Assembly: GCA_030040175.1 (NCBI GenBank)
Contig: JASHUF010000356.1
Span: 1 to 9,263, forward strand
Direction: 5' to 3'
DNA length: 9,263 nucleotides
From: Acidobacteriaceae bacterium
GTDB taxonomy: Bacteria; Acidobacteriota; Terriglobia; Terriglobales; Acidobacteriaceae
A program made the translations under genes and the position numbers. The notes below the pieces were generated by a model. It saw only the letters and a list, made by a program, of their open reading frames with translations, had not been told where the DNA came from and did no database searches. Of this stretch, positions 1 to 7,604 are shown in pieces. The first letter of the stretch is position 1, and each line of letters begins with the position of its first letter.

Positions 1-737
1 TTGACGTACTCGGAAAGTCCCAGGCGGCGCGCCAACAATCCCAGTGCGCTTCGCTCAGGCCCGTCGCCGAAGATATGCAACACTGCCTCCGTGCCTCTCG
101 CGCGCAGACATTCCAGCGCATTGATCAGATAGCCGAGGTTTTTGTCCGGAACAAGCCGGCCGAGGAATCCGATCTGGAGCGGAGGAGCGGACGGCCATGG
201 ATTTGCAGGTTCGGCATCGGGCGGCAAATACGGCAGCGTGACGACGCGCCCGCGATAACCGAGGTCCCGCAAGTCACCTTCAAAAAAATCTGCCTGCACC
301 ACGATCGACTCAAAGGAGTTGAGTATCGCCCGATCAGGACGTTGGTCTCTCCACATTTCGGATGGACGATAGGGCGTGATCAAAATCATCCGCTTGGCGA
401 GAGACAGCAACGGGCGATGTGCATCGCGGTGCAGCAGCTTGCCGAATACCAGAGTGTCGGAGTCAGCAAATCGTCTCCATCCGCGAAACACCATGAGCTT
501 GTCCGGCCAGCCCCAACGGCAGCCCCAGCGCCAGGAAGTCCGAGTGAGCCGCACGCCGGCCTCGGAAAGAATGCCGAGAGCCGGATTCTCGCCATCTCCG
601 CCGCCGCTCCAGCAAATCAACTCCGCCGGCACATGACGCGCGCGCAAAGCGGAAAGAAGGTCTGCGGCGAAGGATTCGATTCCACCTATTTTTGCGAATC
701 CGCCCTGAACGAAGGTGATGCCGCGCGACGGAGCCAT
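1..737 (-). CDS. GT4-type glycosyltransferase, 3' end beyond window
   Basis: The 5' 245 codons of a glycosyltransferase of the GT-B fold, GT4 (Glycos_transf_1) type. It probably adds a sugar from a nucleotide-sugar donor to the growing lipid-linked repeat unit at the cytoplasmic face. The N-terminal acceptor domain opens with a beta strand and a glycine-rich loop (TFVQGGFAKIGGIESFA, residues 8-24). The donor-binding domain starts around residue 187 with QIGFLGRLVPDKNLGYLINA (188-207), the usual GT4 'GRL..KN' strand-loop-helix. HIFGDGPER (221-229) follows, also typical. The EX7E motif that would confirm the family lies outside the window. The ATG at 735-737 sits 4 bases after the preceding gene's stop, and GAGGAG directly abuts it. 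A better spaced AAGGTG lies 10 bases upstream, so the exact start is a little uncertain; the frame is also open further upstream. The truncation is only the window edge, not a mutation. Sugar specificity cannot be told. Confidence 0.9.
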   Translation of the reverse strand, partial: MAPSRGITFVQGGFAKIGGIESFAADLLSALRARHVPAELICWSGGGDGENPALGILSEAGVRLTRTSWRWGCRWGWPDKLMVFRGWRRFADSDTLVFGKLLHRDAHRPLLSLAKRMILITPYRPSEMWRDQRPDRAILNSFESIVVQADFFEGDLRDLGYRGRVVTLPYLPPDAEPANPWPSAPPLQIGFLGRLVPDKNLGYLINALECLRARGTEAVLHIFGDGPERSALGLLARRLGLSEYV

Positions 738-741
738 CTCC

Positions 742-1671
742 TCAGCGCACCTTGCGGTCAAGATGCCGGCTGAGATACGGAATGCCCTCCATATAGAGGA
801 AGTCGCGAATAGGCTTGATATAGTGCTTGGCCACGGCGTTCGGTTCGATATGGCCCGCCATGGTCACGTCGTATTCCTGGCCCAGCAGGACGGTCCGCTC
901 GCGCCCGGCGTACATAGCCCAAAGTGTTTGCTCAGCCCATGGGTGGGTTTCGATGGCGCCCTCGGCGAGCCACGTTTCCAGCCTCGCGTGGTCGAAACCG
1001 GATACATCGGCAATCATGATGCCCGTATTGACCCGCGCAGCAATGTCGACGTGAAATTGCCGTTTGATTTCAGCGCGGGACGCGAAGTAAGCGTCCTCAA
1101 TATCGCGCTCAAAGACAAAACCGCGTTTCCCGCCGGAAGTGAGATGCTGCATGAGCTCGTCGGGCCGCTTGAGGAAGAACACGTCGGAATCGAGGAGGAG
1201 CACAAGCGTGGACTCACAGAGAATCGGGATATCGAGGATTTTTCGCGCGTAGGGCAGTGCAGCACGAAAGCGCCGGCAGCCCGGATAATCCGCAAGCCGC
1301 CTGGCAATGTTGCTTCCTGCGGCCGCCGCATCGACAATCCTGGCATCCGGGAACACCTTCGCCATTCGCCGTATGTGGTTCTCGCTGAGCGTGTCGTCGC
1401 TATAGATGAGCAAGGGCAGGCGCAGGCCGCTGAACTCATAGAAGCTTACCAGCGACCAAAGGCACAAGAGCCAGTCCTTGCTGCTGGTGAGCACGCATAC
1501 CGTGACCTCGCCGGATTTGTCGGTGCGAACCGGGCGGGTCTTCAGAATTGCAGAAGGCGCAATATACCGGCGCCATGGGTAGCGGGGCCCGTGCTTCATG
1601 ACCCGCTTCACTTCACGATAGCCCGCCCTCAGCCCAGCCAGTTTTTCCTTTGCCACGCGCGACTCCTCCAT
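742..1671 (-). CDS. GT-A fold (GT8-like) glycosyltransferase, 309 aa
   Basis: A probable nucleotide-diphospho-sugar transferase with a GT-A fold. The first strand is VTVCVLTSSKDW (residues 56-67), followed by a conserved-looking stretch LLIYSDD (87-93). The metal-binding DxD is in VLLLDSDVFFLKRP (157-170), with D161 and D163. An NTG at 215-217 inside ARVNTGIMIADV resembles the 'N.G' acceptor-side motif of GT8-type enzymes. WAEQTLWAMY (245-254) and KHYIKPIRDFLY (282-293) follow; a late histidine there could be the third metal ligand. There are no membrane segments, so it should work in the cytoplasm on the lipid-linked oligosaccharide. The ATG shares its A with the TGA of the preceding gene (TGATG), a layout for coupled translation; the ribosome-binding site is weak. 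Assignment to GT8 rather than another GT-A family is from motif appearance only. Sugar donor and linkage are unknown. Confidence 0.85.
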   Translation of the reverse strand: MEESRVAKEKLAGLRAGYREVKRVMKHGPRYPWRRYIAPSAILKTRPVRTDKSGEVTVCVLTSSKDWLLCLWSLVSFYEFSGLRLPLLIYSDDTLSENHIRRMAKVFPDARIVDAAAAGSNIARRLADYPGCRRFRAALPYARKILDIPILCESTLVLLLDSDVFFLKRPDELMQHLTSGGKRGFVFERDIEDAYFASRAEIKRQFHVDIAARVNTGIMIADVSGFDHARLETWLAEGAIETHPWAEQTLWAMYAGRERTVLLGQEYDVTMAGHIEPNAVAKHYIKPIRDFLYMEGIPYLSRHLDRKVR

Positions 1672-2822
1672 CAGGCCACTTGTCTCTCTGCGACCGGCGG
1701 CCGCATGGCGATCACCTGCTCATAGACCCTGACGGTTTCCTCCGCACAGGACGACCAGCTGAAGAGCTTCACGCGCTCAATGCCTCTCCGGATCAGCTGA
1801 TTCCTGCGTTCTCTCTCGCGAACGCGCAGAATCGCCTGCACGCAGTCTGCGGGATCACGCGACTGAAAGAACTCTGCCGCGCTGCCGCAGACCTCCCTCG
1901 AGGAGGGGATGTCCGATGCCACAACAGGCGCCCCACAGCTCATGGCCTCGACAAGGGGAAAACCAAAGCCTTCATAAAGCGAGGGAAAGACCAGCGCCGC
2001 CGCTCCCGCGTAGAGCCAGCGAAGCTGCCCGTCGGATACATGCTTGAGGTGATGGAGGCGATTTTTTTCCAGCCCGCTCCACCCTTCGAGCTCGGGGACC
2101 GCATCGCCTCCGCCGACAAGCACCAGATCGAAGGAACCGAGCGCCGAGCAGCGGATAGCATTGGCGAGAACCTGAAAATTTTTGTGCTCGCCGCGATGGC
2201 CGACGTACAAGATAAACGGCTTCTCGATGCCCAAAGCCGCAACCACCCGGGAAGCTTCACCGGGATCAGCCTGGCGGAAGGTTTCTTCCACGCCAGGATA
2301 GGTGACATGGACTCTCGAAGGCGGCGGCGACCAGATGTCGAGAATGTCCGATCGTGAAGTCCCGGAGACGGTGAACACGGCATCGGCGCGCCGCGCGGAC
2401 CATTTCCACCATCGCCGGGCGCGGGCATGGCTCCGCTGCCCATAAAATTCAGGGAATTTTTCGACGATGGCGTCGTGAATGGTGGTGACCAGCGGACACG
2501 GCGCGAAGTGGAACGGCCGCGCCAAAGTAGTGTGAACGATCGACGGATGGGCATGCCGGATCTTGTATTGGCGGCTGGCATAATTCATGGGCACGCAGAA
2601 CCAGCCCGGGCGCAGGTGCCGGCGCCTGACGATGCTGACATTGGCGCCCGCGGGCAGCGGCGCCGTTGCGCGGCCGTCTTCGACGATATGCAGCTCAAAT
2701 CGCCAGTCGGGGCGCATACGCGCCATCTCTTCGATGAGCCGGCGGAAATAACGCGAGATTCCTCCACTTGTCTGCGAAGTGAAGATGGTTCCGTCATAGA
2801 CGACGGTGATTGCGGAGTTCAT
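1671..2822 (-). CDS. GT4 glycosyltransferase, mannosyltransferase MtfB-like, 383 aa
   Basis: A complete GT-B fold glycosyltransferase. The N terminus reads VVYDGTIF (residues 7-14) then GGISRYF (20-26), the signature opening of the MtfB-like GT4 subgroup, whose characterised members include mannosyltransferases. TTIHDA (113-118) lies in the acceptor domain, and YVGHRGEHKN (206-215) starts the donor domain. The EX7E motif is EGFGFPLVE (284-292), followed by SCGAPVVASDIPSSREV, as expected for nucleotide-sugar binding. Length is normal for the family. I chose the ATG at 2820-2822 over an upstream in-frame TTG at 2888: the TTG would add 22 non-conserved residues and overlap the methyltransferase by 37 bases, while the ATG puts the conserved strand just after the start. 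The ribosome-binding site is weak with either start. The stop overlaps the next start by one base. Mannose as donor is only a family-based guess. Confidence 0.92.
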   Translation of the reverse strand: MNSAITVVYDGTIFTSQTSGGISRYFRRLIEEMARMRPDWRFELHIVEDGRATAPLPAGANVSIVRRRHLRPGWFCVPMNYASRQYKIRHAHPSIVHTTLARPFHFAPCPLVTTIHDAIVEKFPEFYGQRSHARARRWWKWSARRADAVFTVSGTSRSDILDIWSPPPSRVHVTYPGVEETFRQADPGEASRVVAALGIEKPFILYVGHRGEHKNFQVLANAIRCSALGSFDLVLVGGGDAVPELEGWSGLEKNRLHHLKHVSDGQLRWLYAGAAALVFPSLYEGFGFPLVEAMSCGAPVVASDIPSSREVCGSAAEFFQSRDPADCVQAILRVRERERRNQLIRRGIERVKLFSWSSCAEETVRVYEQVIAMRPPVAERQVA

Positions 2823-2851
2823 CGCGTCGATCCGTACCAGCGATCCTGGGT

Positions 2852-3583
2852 TTAACTTGCCGTGACCAGAAGAGCGGGGCAGAAACAACTAGGCCGCGGT
2901 CCTGAGTTCGTGATCCGGTAAAGCATTGCGTGCATCGCGTGGTTGAGATGCCAGCCAAGACCGGAGCCCTCCCTGCCAATCCGCCAGAACCGCAACGACG
3001 GACGATTGCAAATCACCCGTACGTGTTCGAATCCGGCCTCATCCAGGATCTGCTTCAGACTGAACTCAGTGAAGGCTGTCGCATGCGTCAGATCGCTGCA
3101 TTGCATATTCATTCCGGTGACGGACGACACGTTGGGCACCTCGACAACGAGTTGTCCGCGCCCGGGGTGCAGGCGCCGCCGGATCGCATGCAACAATCGC
3201 TGGCCGTCTTTCGGCGGGAAATGCTCGAGAACGTGAAAGAGCGTCACCCGCTCTGCAATCAAATCCGTTCGCTCAAAGAAGGCGGTCGCGTCGGAATGAA
3301 AGACGCGCACATCAGCGCCTTGGCCGGCACATCTCTCCCGCGCCTCGGCCGCCAGCTCTTCGTCGTTTTCCACGCCGACGAGATTTTTGTAACCGGCGTT
3401 CTGCAATTCGAGCAGTAATGTGCCCCATGCGCAACCCACATCGACGATAAGCGCATCTTTGTCTTCCGGCAGCCAAAAGCGGCGCTCCTGCGAAAAGCCG
3501 CCGGGCAGCCGAGGAGCGTTTCCCGTTCGCACCAGTTGGCGGCGATAGCCGTTCCCTTCGAACTCGAGGACCTGAGTTGGCAT
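2852..3583 (-). CDS. Class I SAM-dependent methyltransferase (Methyltransf_23 type), 243 aa
   Basis: A Rossmann-fold methyltransferase using S-adenosylmethionine. Motif I is IVDVGCAWGTLLLEL (residues 46-60). An acidic residue ends the second strand in VGVENDE (69-75), where E72 should bind the ribose. FHSDAT (95-100) is the adenine-side loop, and LFHVLEHFPP (115-124) is the motif IV/post-motif region typical of Methyltransf_23/11 proteins. The stretch from about 161 to 185 (QCSDLTHATAFTEFSLKQIL and the DEAGF after it) is also usual for that family and for methyltransferases in polysaccharide clusters. In this setting it most likely methylates a sugar hydroxyl or a chain end, which in some O-antigens stops elongation. 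That role is inferred from its place between the flippase and the glycosyltransferases. The ATG at 3581-3583 has a modest TAAGG about 4 bases upstream. No kinase or extra coiled coil of the WbdD type is fused to it. Confidence 0.9.
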   Translation of the reverse strand: MPTQVLEFEGNGYRRQLVRTGNAPRLPGGFSQERRFWLPEDKDALIVDVGCAWGTLLLELQNAGYKNLVGVENDEELAAEARERCAGQGADVRVFHSDATAFFERTDLIAERVTLFHVLEHFPPKDGQRLLHAIRRRLHPGRGQLVVEVPNVSSVTGMNMQCSDLTHATAFTEFSLKQILDEAGFEHVRVICNRPSLRFWRIGREGSGLGWHLNHAMHAMLYRITNSGPRPSCFCPALLVTAS

Positions 3584-3660
3584 GCGACCTTATTTTCGCG
3601 TCTGAGCGTTGCAATGGTTTGGTTCCCGCCGCAGCCCGGGAGTTCTCCGGTAAAGATTAG

Positions 3661-5172
3661 TCAGGCTGCGGAGCTGGGAACAACCCGGCGGATGGACAGA
3701 AGCGAGCGCAGCTTATTGAGATCGCGCACGGTAATGCCGCCAACGAGAAACAATAACGCCACATAAGACAGTCCGGTAAGAATCGGGCTGAGCGGAACGC
3801 CGCTTGAGCGGGTTGCAAACAGGACTCCGTAAGCGCCCGCGCCGGCGGCAATGGGTTTGAGTGCTTCGCGCAACACGGAAAGGCCCATTTGCCAACCGAA
3901 CGAAGCCAGAAGGAAGGCGTGCGCTGTCACTTCGGCCATCAGGTTGCCGAACGCCGCGCCGCGAATGCCCAAGCTGGACACCGTGAGCGCGCAGATTGCA
4001 AGGTTGACGAAGGCGCCAAGAAACGTCGACTGGACCAGCAATCGATTCCGCCGGGAGGCCACGCAGAGCTCGTCCCAGTTGTGGCAGATGGCGATGAGGA
4101 CGCCCGTCCATATAAGAATATCGAAGGCCGAACTCGCGCCATCGAAGGCGCGGCCGAAAACCATGCGCATGGCCCACCGGCTGATGCTGGAAGCGATGAG
4201 ACCGCTCCCGATGCTGACGACGGCCGTAACGCGCACCGAGTTCGATAATAAGGATCGCGCGCTATCCCAGGAGACGGCCCACGATTCCATCAGGGCCGGA
4301 GCCATCGCCGTAAAGTAAAGCCAGATGGGGTAATAAAACACCTGGCTCAGCCTGGTGGCGGCAACATACAACCCCACGTCGGCTTCGCTGCGATAATAGC
4401 CCACGATCAGATTGTTGGTCTGCGCATAGAGAGTAACGGCAAAGGAAACGGCGCACAGGGGAAGCGCCTGGCGCAGCAGGTAAGCGTTCTCGCGCACCGA
4501 AAGTACGGGCCACGCGTGATACCCCTCGCGGCGCAAAAGAAGCACACCGACAACCAAGATGGCAGCCGCGGTAATGGCCGCAATGCCGGCCACCCAGATC
4601 AGGTCCTGCTCGCGGTGCACCAGCATGATGGTCAGCCCCAGCGTGAGCAGCGCCAGGGTGATTTGCAGCGCCGTATTCAAATACATCTTCTGCAGCGATC
4701 GAAATACCCATTCGACGCTCAGCGCCTGGAGCGGAAGGGTGAACAAGTAAACGCGAAACAGGTTTTTCGACTCCTCGGAGTAGGGCAGAAAGTGCGCGGT
4801 GATCAGGCCGAGGGGAATCAACCCGAGGGTGATGGCGAGGCGCAGGCCAAGGGTAGCGGAGATGACACGCTGGAGTTTTTGGGGATGCTGAGCGCCCTCC
4901 CGAACCGCGACCGTCCCGAGACCAAGGTCGGAGAGGAGATTGAAATAGATGGTGATGCTCTGGGCGATTCCGACAACGCCGAATCCGGATGCGGAGACAC
5001 AACGCGCAAGAACGGCATTGGTCGCGAGTCCGGCCATGCGGCCGACGGCCGCACCCACACTCAGGCTGCCGAAATTCCAGAAGATCGACCTGGCCCGGGA
5101 CTGCGGCTCAACCTTGATTGACACCTCATACGACTCGTCGAAGGCCGTGGTGGGTGTCGAGATATCGCCCAT
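3661..5172 (-). CDS. Wzx-like lipid-linked oligosaccharide flippase (MOP superfamily), 503 aa
   Basis: An integral inner-membrane protein with about 12-14 hydrophobic segments spread over its whole length. This is the pattern of the polysaccharide transporter (Polysacc_synt/MurJ-MOP) superfamily. After a polar N-terminal tail of about 30 residues comes the characteristic first-helix region NFGSLSVGAAVGRMAGLATN, followed by LARCVSASGFGVVGIAQ, matching the family's 'R.L....YG' start. TNNLIVGYYRSEADVGLYVA is the matching repeat in the second half. It should move the undecaprenyl-linked repeat unit from the cytoplasmic to the periplasmic side. The length fits the family. I took the ATG at 5170-5172; an in-frame GTG at 5179-5181 is possible, and neither has a strong ribosome-binding site. 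It is separated from the upstream kinase gene by 168 bases, the largest gap inside the cluster, so it may begin a second transcription unit. No clear terminator follows in the 77 bases before the methyltransferase. Confidence 0.92.
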   Translation of the reverse strand: MGDISTPTTAFDESYEVSIKVEPQSRARSIFWNFGSLSVGAAVGRMAGLATNAVLARCVSASGFGVVGIAQSITIYFNLLSDLGLGTVAVREGAQHPQKLQRVISATLGLRLAITLGLIPLGLITAHFLPYSEESKNLFRVYLFTLPLQALSVEWVFRSLQKMYLNTALQITLALLTLGLTIMLVHREQDLIWVAGIAAITAAAILVVGVLLLRREGYHAWPVLSVRENAYLLRQALPLCAVSFAVTLYAQTNNLIVGYYRSEADVGLYVAATRLSQVFYYPIWLYFTAMAPALMESWAVSWDSARSLLSNSVRVTAVVSIGSGLIASSISRWAMRMVFGRAFDGASSAFDILIWTGVLIAICHNWDELCVASRRNRLLVQSTFLGAFVNLAICALTVSSLGIRGAAFGNLMAEVTAHAFLLASFGWQMGLSVLREALKPIAAGAGAYGVLFATRSSGVPLSPILTGLSYVALLFLVGGITVRDLNKLRSLLSIRRVVPSSAA

Positions 5173-5211
5173 ATCCAACACTGTCTCTTACTTCATCGGT
5201 TCGGTCTCAGG

Positions 5212-5256
5212 GGTTCTGCGCCTGCCCACTCCAGCCCGTCTGGCCGGGCTCTCCCC
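5212..5256 (-). repeat. Imperfect 45-base element, copy B (kinase-flippase gap)
   Basis: On the minus strand this segment reads a GGGG/AGAGCCC lead, a small hairpin AGCCCG-GCCAGA-CGGGCT, then GGAG, TGGG and a GCAGAACC tail. Aligned by eye with 9029-9073 about three quarters of the positions match. The match includes an unbroken ten bases (CGGGCTGGAG on the minus strand; 5229-5238 here, 9042-9051 there), plus TGGG and GCAGA. Both copies lie in non-coding gaps and face the same way as the genes. It could be a structured leader RNA element, a REP-like dispersed repeat, or a chance match of GC-rich sequence. Confidence 0.45.
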
Positions 5257-5284
5257 GTTGCAAGGGGGAAGCCCCGACCCGGCC
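5242..5284. other. Strong inverted repeat / hairpin in the kinase-flippase gap
   Basis: The outer arms GGCCGGG (5242-5248) and CCCGGCC (5278-5284) are perfect complements. The inner arms GGCTCTCCCC (5247-5256) and GGGGGAAGCC (5264-5273) pair with a mismatch around a short loop containing TTGCAA. There is no T-run on either side, so it does not look like a standard intrinsic terminator. It may slow transcription or protect the upstream message end, or it may be a palindromic repeat of the genome. It shares sequence with copy B of the 45-base element, so the two could form alternative structures. Confidence 0.6.
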
Positions 5285-5340
5285 GTTCCGGCGCAGTGCC
5301 CCGGCATGGCTTCGATGCAGCCTTCGGAATGGACTCCCGG

Positions 5341-7593
5341 CTAGCTTTCTTTCTGCTGGTAGCCGTAGCGATAGCCGTAGTACGGATAGCCGTCGCTCGA
5401 AGTCTGCTGGCTTACCCGGTTCAAGACCACACCGATGATGTTGGCGCGAATTCGCTGCAGGGTGGAAACAACCGTGGCCACCGTCTTCCTCCTGGTTTCT
5501 CCGGCCCGGCTGATGATCAGCACGCCGTCGGCGGCGGAGGCCATTTGCAGGCACTCGGCAAATCCGGGCAGGGGGGGCGAGTCCAGGATGACCAGCACGT
5601 ATTCTTTCGCAAATTCGTCCAGCAGCTCGGACAAGCGCGGGCCGATCAGATCGGCGGCGCGATGCGAGCCCGGCCCCGCGGGGAGAATAAACAGGTTCGG
5701 CCTGCCTTCAATGGGATGAACCACGTCTCTCCAGGTGAGCTCGCCGGTGAGAACGTTGGACAGGCCTTCCTGTTGATTCAACCCGAACTTTGCATGAACA
5801 CTGGGCCGGCGCAGGTCTCCGTCCACAAGAAGCGTCTTTTTGCCGGATGCAGCGTTGGCTACGGCGAGGTGAACCGCCAGGGTCGTCTTGCCTTCGCCCG
5901 GCTCGGCGCTGGTCATTACGATCGAACGCAGCCGCTGTTCGAAATCAGCGAGAAGAATTGTATTGCGCAGCGTACGCACGGCCTCTTCAAAGCCGGAGAT
6001 CGATCGGTAATATCCCTTTCGCCGCCCGTCTTTGTTCTCGCCCCCGTCCTTTTGCGCTACCAGCGAAGACTCGGCGAGCTCCGGCTTCACTACCTTCGGC
6101 AGAACCGACGCGCCCCGATCCAATGGAAGTGTTCCAATCACATCGGTTCTGAGGAACCGGCCGGCTTCCTCGGGATTGCGCAGCGTGGTATCGAGCTTAT
6201 CCAGCAACAGCGCTCCGCCCAGCGCCAGCAGACTGGAGAAGAGGAAGGCCAAGATTAAATTGACGGTCATGTTGGGGAAGACCGGATTCACCGGAGGGCG
6301 GGCTACGTCAGCGATGCGGATGTTATCGTTGCGGAAGCTGGCATTGATGTCTTCCTCGCGAATCTTCTTGATGAGCTCATCGTAGAGCGACCGGTCCGCA
6401 TCGGCCTCCTGTTTCAGCTGCTGGTACTCGAACGATCTCGTGTTCAACTGGTCCCAGGCTGCCTTGGTGTCAGCCAGATCTTTTTGGAGCATCTGTTCGC
6501 GGCTGAGGCTTTCCCGGTATTCCACTCCGATTCTGGCGCTGATGCTGTTGCGCGTGTCCTCAAACTCCTTTTGCACTTCGGCCAGCTCGGCTGCGGCTTT
6601 CCGGTACTCGGGGTGATTGACTCCGAACGTCGATTTCACCAGTGCGAATTTCTGCTGCGCATCGTTCAGCTCATCGCTGAGGCGCGCCAGCGACTGCCCT
6701 TGCGAGGAAACTTCCGCCGCCTCAATGGAACCGGACTGCATGGCGTTCCAGGCGGCCTCCTTGCTCACGCGGTCAGCCTGCGCATTGGTGTACTCGGTGT
6801 TCAACTGCAGGAGCCGCGCCGAGAGAATATTGGTTTTTTCCTCGGGATTAACCACATCCAGATCTTTCTCAAACTGGGCAAGAGCCAGAGCAGAACGCTC
6901 CATCTTGGCTTTGAGCTCGTCGAGCTGCTTCTCCATGAAAGACGAAAGGCTGGCGGAGGAACGGATGCGGATTTCGTACGCGTGCGCGAGGTAAGAATCG
7001 GCAATCGAATTGGCCACATCGGCCGCGAGATGCGCGTCGGGAGAGCGGTAGCTGATCAGGAGCAAGTAGGTATTGGGCGGACGCGTCACCTTCAGCCCCG
7101 ACAGACTTACCGGTGCCTCCGCATTCCTTTGCGCCTGCTCTGCCGCCACCCCGCTCTGCTGACCGGGAGCGGGCAGGAGATGGTACTGTTCCGCCACGGG
7201 ACGCAAGACGGCGTCCGACTGAATAAGCTTGATCTGCGTGGCGAGCAACTGGTCGGGGTTGCGATAGGAAGTGGAGCGCGAAGAGTCCTGTCCGACGACG
7301 TCAGACGGCGCCTGGATGTCCACATCAATCGTCGCCGTCGATTCGTAGATCGGCTTCAGCCGCGCAGAGACAATGAAGGTCATCAGGACGCAGGAGGCGA
7401 CAAACGCAATCATGATCCAGAGGTGACGCCGCAAGATCCAAACGTAATGCGACAAGGGAACCCGCGGCGCTTCCGGCTCGAAGTCAAGCAGAGGCGGAAG
7501 GGAGCCATAAGGAGACGTTGCAGGCTGGATATACGCCGGGCGCGCGGGTATCTCAACAACGGGCAATGCTGTTTGCTTTGACATGGATTCCAC
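5341..7593 (-). CDS. Wzz/Wzc-type polysaccharide co-polymerase fused to BY-kinase, 750 aa
   Basis: An inner-membrane chain-length regulator with a cytoplasmic bacterial tyrosine kinase, like Wzc or ExoP-type proteins. A proline-rich tail of about 45 residues precedes TM1 (about 58-76). A Wzz domain follows, then a long helical coiled-coil periplasmic region (about 212-412) with the GNVR-like/tyrosine-kinase hairpin character. The proline-rich RPPVNPVFP (432-440) leads into TM2 (about 444-463). The kinase has E537-R540-R543 (the EX2RX2R oligomerisation motif), Walker A AEPGEGKTT (563-571, K569), Walker A' LLVDGDLRRP (588-597) and Walker B VLVILDSPP (666-674, D671). A C-terminal cluster of six tyrosines (736, 738, 739, 741, 743, 745) is the expected autophosphorylation site. 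Phosphorylation cycling would control polymer length and export. The GTG at 7591-7593 has GGAAG six bases upstream and is preferred over the in-frame ATG at 7584. It begins 10 bases after the export gene's stop, so the two are surely co-transcribed. Confidence 0.95.
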   Translation of the reverse strand: MESMSKQTALPVVEIPARPAYIQPATSPYGSLPPLLDFEPEAPRVPLSHYVWILRRHLWIMIAFVASCVLMTFIVSARLKPIYESTATIDVDIQAPSDVVGQDSSRSTSYRNPDQLLATQIKLIQSDAVLRPVAEQYHLLPAPGQQSGVAAEQAQRNAEAPVSLSGLKVTRPPNTYLLLISYRSPDAHLAADVANSIADSYLAHAYEIRIRSSASLSSFMEKQLDELKAKMERSALALAQFEKDLDVVNPEEKTNILSARLLQLNTEYTNAQADRVSKEAAWNAMQSGSIEAAEVSSQGQSLARLSDELNDAQQKFALVKSTFGVNHPEYRKAAAELAEVQKEFEDTRNSISARIGVEYRESLSREQMLQKDLADTKAAWDQLNTRSFEYQQLKQEADADRSLYDELIKKIREEDINASFRNDNIRIADVARPPVNPVFPNMTVNLILAFLFSSLLALGGALLLDKLDTTLRNPEEAGRFLRTDVIGTLPLDRGASVLPKVVKPELAESSLVAQKDGGENKDGRRKGYYRSISGFEEAVRTLRNTILLADFEQRLRSIVMTSAEPGEGKTTLAVHLAVANAASGKKTLLVDGDLRRPSVHAKFGLNQQEGLSNVLTGELTWRDVVHPIEGRPNLFILPAGPGSHRAADLIGPRLSELLDEFAKEYVLVILDSPPLPGFAECLQMASAADGVLIISRAGETRRKTVATVVSTLQRIRANIIGVVLNRVSQQTSSDGYPYYGYRYGYQQKES

Positions 7594-7599
7594 TCATTT

Positions 7600-7604
7600 C
7601 TTCC
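7600..7604 (-). promoter_or_regulatory. Ribosome-binding site deciding the GTG start of the kinase gene
   Basis: GGAAG on the minus strand lies six bases before the GTG at 7591-7593 and touches the stop codon of the export gene. The spacing is good for the GTG but too long (15 bases) for the in-frame ATG at 7584, which is why the GTG is chosen. Confidence 0.55.

Noticed and set aside
75..773. Plus-strand 232-codon open frame near the left edge
   Set aside because: It opposes the partial GT4 gene, whose glycine-rich loop and donor-domain motifs are clear; the plus-strand product resembles nothing.
715..1725. Long plus-strand open frame (336 codons) opposite the GT-A glycosyltransferase
   Set aside because: It is antisense to a gene with clear motifs, its translation has no recognisable domain, and long antisense frames are common in GC-rich DNA.
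2823..2888. Upstream TTG start for the MtfB-like glycosyltransferase
   Set aside because: It would overlap the methyltransferase gene and add residues unlike the family; the ATG at 2822 places the conserved YDGTIF near the N-terminus.
5173..5220. CTGAGA followed by GAACC and GATGAAG on the minus strand, reminiscent of a thiamine pyrophosphate riboswitch
   Set aside because: The spacing and the other conserved TPP segments are missing, and the downstream gene is a flippase unrelated to thiamine.
5242..5284. Intrinsic terminator after the kinase gene
   Set aside because: The stem is strong, but no T-run follows on either strand and it lies about 55 bases past the stop; kept only as a hairpin of unknown role.
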